Shown: one piece after another, positions 58,587-64,000 of the stretch | Layout: each line of letters opens with the position of its first letter | How positions within the stretch are numbered: the stretch's first letter is position 1 | From: Doryteuthis pealeii | Lineage: Eukaryota > Mollusca > Cephalopoda > Myopsida > Loliginidae | Assembly (NCBI GenBank): GCA_023376005.1 | Contig: CM042142.1 | Coordinates: 55,659,762 to 55,723,761, forward strand | Direction: 5' to 3' | Length of the DNA stretch: 64,000 bases | Notes under the pieces: generated by a model | Told to the model about the DNA's origin: nothing | Database searches by the model: none | The model's input: the letters and a program-made list of their open reading frames with translations, nothing else | Position numbers and translations under genes: made by a program

Positions 58587-59113
58587 GGTGTCTGTGGGTG
58601 ACTATTATATGCTCTCAAAGCCCGGTAAAGGTCTCTAGAAGGGACTTTAACTGACTCTCACCGTTAGCATAAAGCAAGGCTCGTCTGTTATTTATGGTTT
58701 TTACCTCTTCTAGTGATCGTAACAGATATATACCGATGTATGTATTTAGCAGTTAAAACTCCGCTTCTTACTGGTAGCTGAAGACATCCAAGGAGTTAAG
58801 GATCGGACTGATGAAAAGTCAGTCTGGTCTCGCTTCCGTCTAGAAATAGTTACAGACGTAACATTATATATATATATGTATATATATTAGTTTATTGCTA
58901 AATAAAAAAAAATCTAGGTGAACACCCTCATGTACTTCAATTTTTTACCTACAAAAATTGAAAAAAGCAAGAAGCAACCCCACCTGCAACAACTGCTGCA
59001 TTTATCTTTTTAAAAGAAAATTTTTTTTTATTTGTTTTCTTTTGAATTGAAGGTAATTTATATGTGTCTTGATCTTTATTTCCTTCTTCACTTAATCATT
59101 CAGTGAACTTCCC
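58586..59113. other. no recognisable gene
   Basis: Unique sequence with a short (AT) run at 58865-58880. Confidence 0.5.
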
Positions 59114-59127
59114 TTGCACTCATTATA

Positions 59128-59396
59128 TATTTACCAACCCCTCCGCACGCAGGGTGTGACACAAGGTCAATTTCTAAAGCGGAATTTCACAGGTTTGAAA
59201 GCAGAGTTTTCCTTCTCCTAGGCTGGTTACCTAGCCATGGTTAAAGAGCCGAGTCTACCCTGCTATTTATCCATAGCTGGAGGGAGACTTGTATTCATAC
59301 TTTTCCAATGTGAAATGCAAACAGGTTCGTCCAGGAATTGAACTCAGGTCGACGAGTCCATTTCCTACGACTCTAACCATTAGACCACGCGCCTCC
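59128..59396 (-). mobile_element. SINE family A with 14 bp target-site duplication
   Basis: A full reverse copy from 'ttaccaacccctccgcac' to 'taaccattagaccacgcgcctcc'. ttgcactcattata occurs at 59114-59127 and 59397-59410, the duplication expected of LINE-driven retroposition. Confidence 0.9.
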
Positions 59397-59574
59397 TTGC
59401 ACTCATTATAACCAATCTTATTTGGCCCCACTATAAAGGCGGATATAGCTTTCTGGATGATTCTCAATTTTGGACTGGATCCAAAATTTCTGGACTGCTT
59501 CGAGGGAAACATACTGACCTATATGTGTCAATATTTGTTGCTATTTCCTCGGCAAGTTATCGTAGTAAGTAAGG

Positions 59575-59742
59575 GGAGGCCTAAAGTCAGTATGGGCTAT
59601 ACAGTGAGGAAGTCTATCCCCTTTTCACATTACTGCACAGATCCCTGTGATACTCAAACGCTGAGTTGGAATCGAACCGGTATCGAACCAGGAACCTTGT
59701 GATTCCTAGACGGACGCTCTACCGACTGAGCTAGACAGGAAT
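59575..59742 (-). mobile_element. SINE family B with internal deletion
   Basis: Tail 'tatccccttttcac' is joined directly to 'attactgcacagatccctgt'. The 'ctagaccaaggaga' block is missing. Head with B and A boxes intact in reverse. Confidence 0.75.
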
Positions 59743-60001
59743 TAATTTTCCCCAAAATCATTTGTTTCGACCCCTTTTTTCTGTCAACCCGTGTCGTGTA
59801 TCACCGAAAAGAGTCAAGATGTCTACTGATGAGACATATCACAGCGAGAGTTGCATTCTTTTTCGGCACGAGTGAAACAGGGACAAAATGGTCTCAACTG
59901 GAATTCGAACTCTCTTCGACGTTTCCATTTTCTTAATTGAACTTCCGACACTTGTTAAACCTATTGGAAAACTATATGGTTAATATATACCATCCAAATA
60001 T

Positions 60002-60163
60002 TCTCCCCCAGCTGTGGGTAAATATTAGAGCAGACTGAGATTTTTATTCTTGGTTAGGCAACCAGTCAAGGAGAAAGAAAACTCTGATTTCAAACCTGTT
60101 AAATTTTGCTGAAGATATTGACCTTGTGTCACATTCCACTTGTGTGGAAAGGTTGGTAAATAT
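60002..60163 (+). mobile_element. SINE family A, 5' truncated
   Basis: Begins in the body ('ccagctgtgggtaaatatta') and runs to the 3' end 'ttgtgtcacattccacttgt...ggttggtaaata'. Confidence 0.75.
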
Positions 60164-60239
60164 GCATACTAATATTGGTCCTTAGAAAATGGGAACTCAA
60201 CTAAAATATCTTCGCCACCAAACTTCTACAAGTAGTATT

Positions 60240-60550
60240 AGTTTGGGTTAAATTTTCACAGGAGTTTAAAAAATTGTTAAAAACAGGAAAAAATCTTTTA
60301 AAAAAATACCTGGAAAATATTTGAAAAATATTTAAAAGATATTTTTAAAATTGTTAAAAATATTTAAAAAATTGTTAAAAAATATTTTTTTTAAATATTT
60401 AAACATTTTTTAAAATTGTTAAAAAATATTTTAAAAATTGTTAAAAAATATCTTTAAGATATTTAAAAAATTGTTAGATATTGAAAAATATTTTTAAAAA
60501 TTGTTAAAAACTGGAAAAATATTTCAAAATATTTCTTTTTATATCTTTTT
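60240..60550. repeat. low-complexity (ttttaaaaattgttaaaaaatatt)-type array
   Basis: Irregular repeats of 'aaaaattgttaaaaa' and 'atatttttaaa'. Confidence 0.7.
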
Positions 60551-60671
60551 AGTTGAGTTCCAGACCAATTAATTTGATAGATTTATGTAGCTTTTCTCGA
60601 AGAAGAGGGAGATGTCTATTGTATCAAATATTTCACTTTCCTTCAAATTTACGATATATACTAAATATTAT

Positions 60672-60770
60672 ATCCTACTATTTACCTATAGCCGGAGAAA
60701 GAATAGTTAGATTCATACCTTTCCCAAGGGTATTAACGCTATGTGAAATGCAAACAAGATTTAAACTAGC
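60672..60770 (-). mobile_element. SINE family A fragment
   Basis: 'tactatttacctatagccgg' to 'aaatgcaaacaagatttaaa' in reverse. Both ends missing. Confidence 0.6.
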
Positions 60771-60811
60771 ATTAGTATATTCGTAATATAGGAAGAAAAT
60801 AGGAAGAGTTC

Positions 60812-61390
60812 CCGTGGCGTAATGGATACCATGCTGGACTGGCACATCTTATTAAGCGAGTTCGATATCCATATAAGAGGTCCACAGAGTGTTAACTCTG
60901 GTTCTTATAAAGCATTGGGTTACTTAAAGGATAAGTACCCAATGCGGAATACTTCAGTTAGGAAAACAACAAACGCGTTAGTTACATTTATATAACTTTA
61001 TTATAACATATTAGGGGAACAAAGTTCCCCAAGCTATTTAATGTCACAAGTGTCCAAACATACACAATAGTGTTAATAGACAAAGTGGTAACCACTTACT
61101 GTAAGTAGAGGCTGTGGCGTCTGGTATACACCATAGGTGTCTGCTGGAGAGAGATGACAGGCACGTCCAGGCTTGTTCAGCGACATCGAAAGAAGAGGGT
61201 TCTCTCCTTGGGTTCCTGTGTCACGTGACCAAATTAGGGTCTCCTGACACAGGAGATTCACCAAAACCTTCAGACACGGGAGACTGCCCTTACATCCACT
61301 TGCGCTATTACGCTTACCTTCGGTCTAATACCCTTGGTAAATATATGAATCTCGTCACTCCAAGCTATGGCTTAAATAGTACTACTAATG
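60812..61390. other. tRNA-like fragment and possible LTR remnant
   Basis: 'gtggcgtaatggataccat' followed by 'gcgagttcgatatcc' resembles a SINE head (60816-60876). From 60893 (tgttaactctgg) the minus strand offers an AATAAA near 60990 and a TATA-like tatttaa near 61375, the order expected for a reversed LTR, but no closing end or duplication was found. Confidence 0.25.
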
Positions 61391-61542
61391 TTCTACTACG
61401 AGGATGGTTTTGGCATTAAATAACCCACGAATATTTATATATCATTAAATATCGAAACGAAACCAAACCGAAAGGCAAGATAAACTTATTTGTACATACC
61501 AAGAACATTTAACATTTTAGATACATGATATACCTACAAATT

Positions 61543-61800
61543 GTACCGTGTTTCCCTGAAAATAAAACATGGCTTATATTCATTTTCATTTTTTGAAATA
61601 TGACACTAGGGCATATTTTCGGGGGATTTCGGGGGGTTTGTATCGCATGATGTGATTGTGAAGAATGTTTATTTCTTTCGTCTATCTGCTGCTCTCAACT
61701 AGGTCTTATTTTAAGGGGTGGGCTTATATTAAAATTATCCTGAAAAAATCACGCTTGCTCTTATTATGCAGGCAGGTCTTATTTTCGGGGAAACACCGTA
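61543..61800 (-). mobile_element. MITE family F, complete
   Basis: 258 bp with about 22 bp terminal inverted repeats (taccgtgtttccctgaaaat / attttcggggaaacaccgta) and TA at both edges. Interior matches 32418-32580 in opposite orientation. Confidence 0.75.
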
Positions 61801-62157
61801 TTAAAAGTGAAAAATACACAAACTTGTCCTAAAGCTAAAACTATACACATGAACAAGCAGTATGCGTAAGGGGTACAATTAGAAAAAAGGTTGACTTGAT
61901 AAGCATAAGATAGCCAAATGGCTATACCGTTCCCTGGAAGGGGTCAGAGATAACGTCTCTACTGTTCAAAGACCAGAGGTAGAAAACGTGTGAATTGTTT
62001 TTTGGAACTATCTTGTTCCAAACTTTACTAAACTTAGATTTTAGATAATTCTACTCACCAGTAACAAAAGACACACGGTCGTTAAAAAGCTACTAAAATC
62101 TAATCATTTTAGGTTTCAACTTAGTGTCATCACTAAGAACTATTCAGTTGACTGGCG
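61801..62157. other. no recognisable gene
   Basis: Unique sequence. Confidence 0.5.
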
Positions 62158-62306
62158 CGAGAGAGAGAGAGAGAGAGAGGGGGGGGTGACTGTAGAGAGA
62201 AAAAGAGCAAAAATCAAGTAAAAGAAAGGCAAAATGTAAAAGGAAAGATAGTAGAAAATAAAAAATAAAACAAAATGACGGATCAAAAGTAGCAAGAATC
62301 TAAAGG

Positions 62307-62358
<52 letters not shown>
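62158..62358. repeat. two (GA)n tracts
   Basis: GA runs at 62158-62179 and 62310-62358, the first followed by a G8 run and the second by (G)n 'ggggaatgggggggggggg'. Confidence 0.9.
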
Positions 62359-62362
<4 letters not shown>

Positions 62363-62596
62363 AGAGGGGGAATGGGGGGGGGGGGTTCTGACAAAGTGTC
62401 AAGTCGTGTCACCAATCTATTTCGCGTTTGTGTTGGAAGTTATCAGTTGCATGTAAAAGATAATGTTAGAGTATATCAACCGTATTTATTCGTGTATAAT
62501 GCTAGAAAATTTATATCAGACTCAAAGCTAATGGTTGGATGAGGGTCATATACACGATCGTGATATTTTTGACAATTTTGTTCACGAATTTTTTTT

Positions 62597-63175
62597 TTCG
62601 TGGCATTAAACCATCACGTTTGTCTTCTTTTAAGTGCCCATAGATAACCAACCTCCCCTGTCAGCAAGGCTTAGACTACGATGACTTTATCCTCTGCATA
62701 GGGGTAAGACCCCACCAAATAAAAAGGATTTCCTCGACATAACACTAAACTGATGGTGAGGCTCCAGTTCTGGAAATTTGTGGAATATATATATTTACCA
62801 ACCCCTCCTCGCAAACAGGATGTGACACAAAGTCAATTTTTTAAGCGGAGTTTAACAGGTTTGAATTCAGAGTTTTCCTTCTCCTAGACTGGTTACCTAG
62901 CCAAGGTTAAAGATCCCAGTAAGCGCTACTATTTATCCATAGCTGGAGGGCGAGTAGTTGGATGCATACCTTTCTCAAGGGTATCAGCGCGATCTGAAAT
63001 GCAAACAGCCTAGTCCAGGATTTTAACTCTCGTTGAGGAGTCCATTTCCTACAACTCTAACCATTACTCTAAGCGCCTCCACTGTGGAATATTGAGTACT
63101 CCTTCATTATCATTACCCCCTGATCAACTCTGAGCCGGAGTGGCAGTAGCTGTTACTGTCCCAACTATGCATTAA
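62597..63175 (+). repeat. interspersed repeat family D split by a SINE
   Basis: Left part 62597-62788 ('taaccaacctcccctgtcag', 'gaggctccagttctggaa') and right part 63083-63175 ('gagtactccttcattatcat', 'cagtagctgttactgtccc') join into one family D copy once the SINE is removed. Confidence 0.75.
62789..63082 (-). mobile_element. SINE family A nested in repeat D, 10 bp duplication
   Basis: A full reverse copy ending 'taagcgcctcc'. tgtggaatat flanks it at 62779-62788 and 63083-63092. The insertion therefore post-dates repeat D. Confidence 0.85.
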
Positions 63176-63185
63176 ATAGATATGT

Positions 63186-64000
63186 TTTAAAATATTTGTA
63201 TTAGATAAGAATACTTCATATCATATAAAAATTATTTGTATTAGATAAGAATACTTCATATCATATTGTGTTCAAATTATTTGTATTAGATAAGAATACT
63301 TCATATCATATAACTGTGTTCAAATTATTTGTATTAGATAAGAATACTTCATATCATAATAAAACTTTGTGTGTGCAAAGTTATTTAGTAATTAGATACA
63401 ATGAAATGGAATTCCATATCATGATAATAAAGTATGTTCTAATATTATTTATATAAGTATTTATGAATAAGATATCTTTCATAGATATAACTGTGTACAA
63501 ATTTATTTGTATCAGTTATAAAGAGGGATAACTTCATTGAATAACTTGGTGTATCAATATTATTGTTTAGCTTTAGTCACACTACCATTCAAGGCATATA
63601 ACTGTGTTATACAAATTATTTGTATTAGATAGAATAACTTATACATTGATCGATATCTACATCTCTGTGTGTTCAAATTATATTGTACAATTCATGATAA
63701 GAGAATACTTCATATCATATATACTGGTGCTCACATTATTCATGACTTTGGATATAGAAATACTTCTATTCACCTTTCATATATAAACTAGTGTTCAAAT
63801 CATTTGTATTAGTCACAAGATTTATCTTCAATAATTATAACTGGTCGCAAAATTACTTAGGAATTAGATAAGAAATACTTCTATCCATATTTAATAATAC
63901 TGTGTCGTCAATATTATTTGTATTCAGATAAGTAATACTTCATATCATATAACTGTTGTTGCAATTCATATATATGATAGCATAAAGAGAGTATCTTCAT
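63186..64000 (+). repeat. about 48 bp minisatellite, degenerating toward the window end
   Basis: The unit 'ttatttgtattagataagaa' + 'tacttcatatcatat' + 'aactgtgttcaaa' is nearly perfect at 63186-63360. It then persists only as scattered words ('attatttgtatta', 'acttcatatcatat', 'ctgtgttcaaa') to the end of the window. ORFs at 63268 and 63604 are repeat read-through. Confidence 0.8.

Overview
The window looks like invertebrate animal nuclear DNA, most likely cephalopod and possibly octopus. It is strongly AT-rich, has canonical GT-AG introns, is loaded with (AT)n, (CT)n and poly(T) tracts, and carries at least three families of tRNA-derived SINEs. From memory these resemble the tRNA-derived SINEs described in octopus. 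I could not run a database search, so the taxon call rests on that resemblance and on the general repeat style.

Region 1 (1 to about 24 kb) is the 3' half of one host gene. Bases 1-18 end in a splice-donor context (CAG|GTGAGA). A pyrimidine-rich acceptor at 22582-22599 opens the terminal exon, which carries a 232-codon ORF at 22609-23307. Four short blocks of this protein line up in order with vertebrate MACIR (C5orf30, UNC119-binding family), so I call it a MACIR-like candidate. The roughly 22.6 kb between them reads as one long intron. It holds old SINEs, a mariner relic (11.1 kb) and a piggyBac transposon (17.5-19.3 kb, minus strand) with an intact intron, all three catalytic Asp blocks and a C-terminal Cys-rich domain, but three single-base frameshifts. 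A second, internally deleted and rearranged piggyBac copy lies beside it at 17.03-17.26 kb.

Region 2 (about 24 to 64 kb) is intergenic and much denser in mobile DNA. It contains RTE-like LINE 3' ends with (GAT)n tails, a Jockey-like endonuclease relic split exactly at an A|T dinucleotide by a short Helitron, a second longer Helitron copy with clean termini (43539-44223), and mariner relics. It also has a TA-flanked 186 bp hairpin MITE, a second MITE family ending in the motif TTTCCCCGAAAATAAG, and a LINE 3' end with a C2H2 finger whose two copies both run into long (AT)n arrays. Penelope-like foldback repeats carry a hammerhead-like CTGAAGA...GAAAC core. There is a 130 bp satellite with a tRNA-like B box, several local tandem duplications each containing a (CT/GA)n tract, and a roughly 48 bp minisatellite running off the right end.

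No bacterial-type operon, CRISPR array, rRNA gene or convincing functional tRNA gene is present. Only one host protein-coding gene is supported. Nearly everything else is mobile-element sequence, simple repeat or unique AT-rich non-coding DNA.
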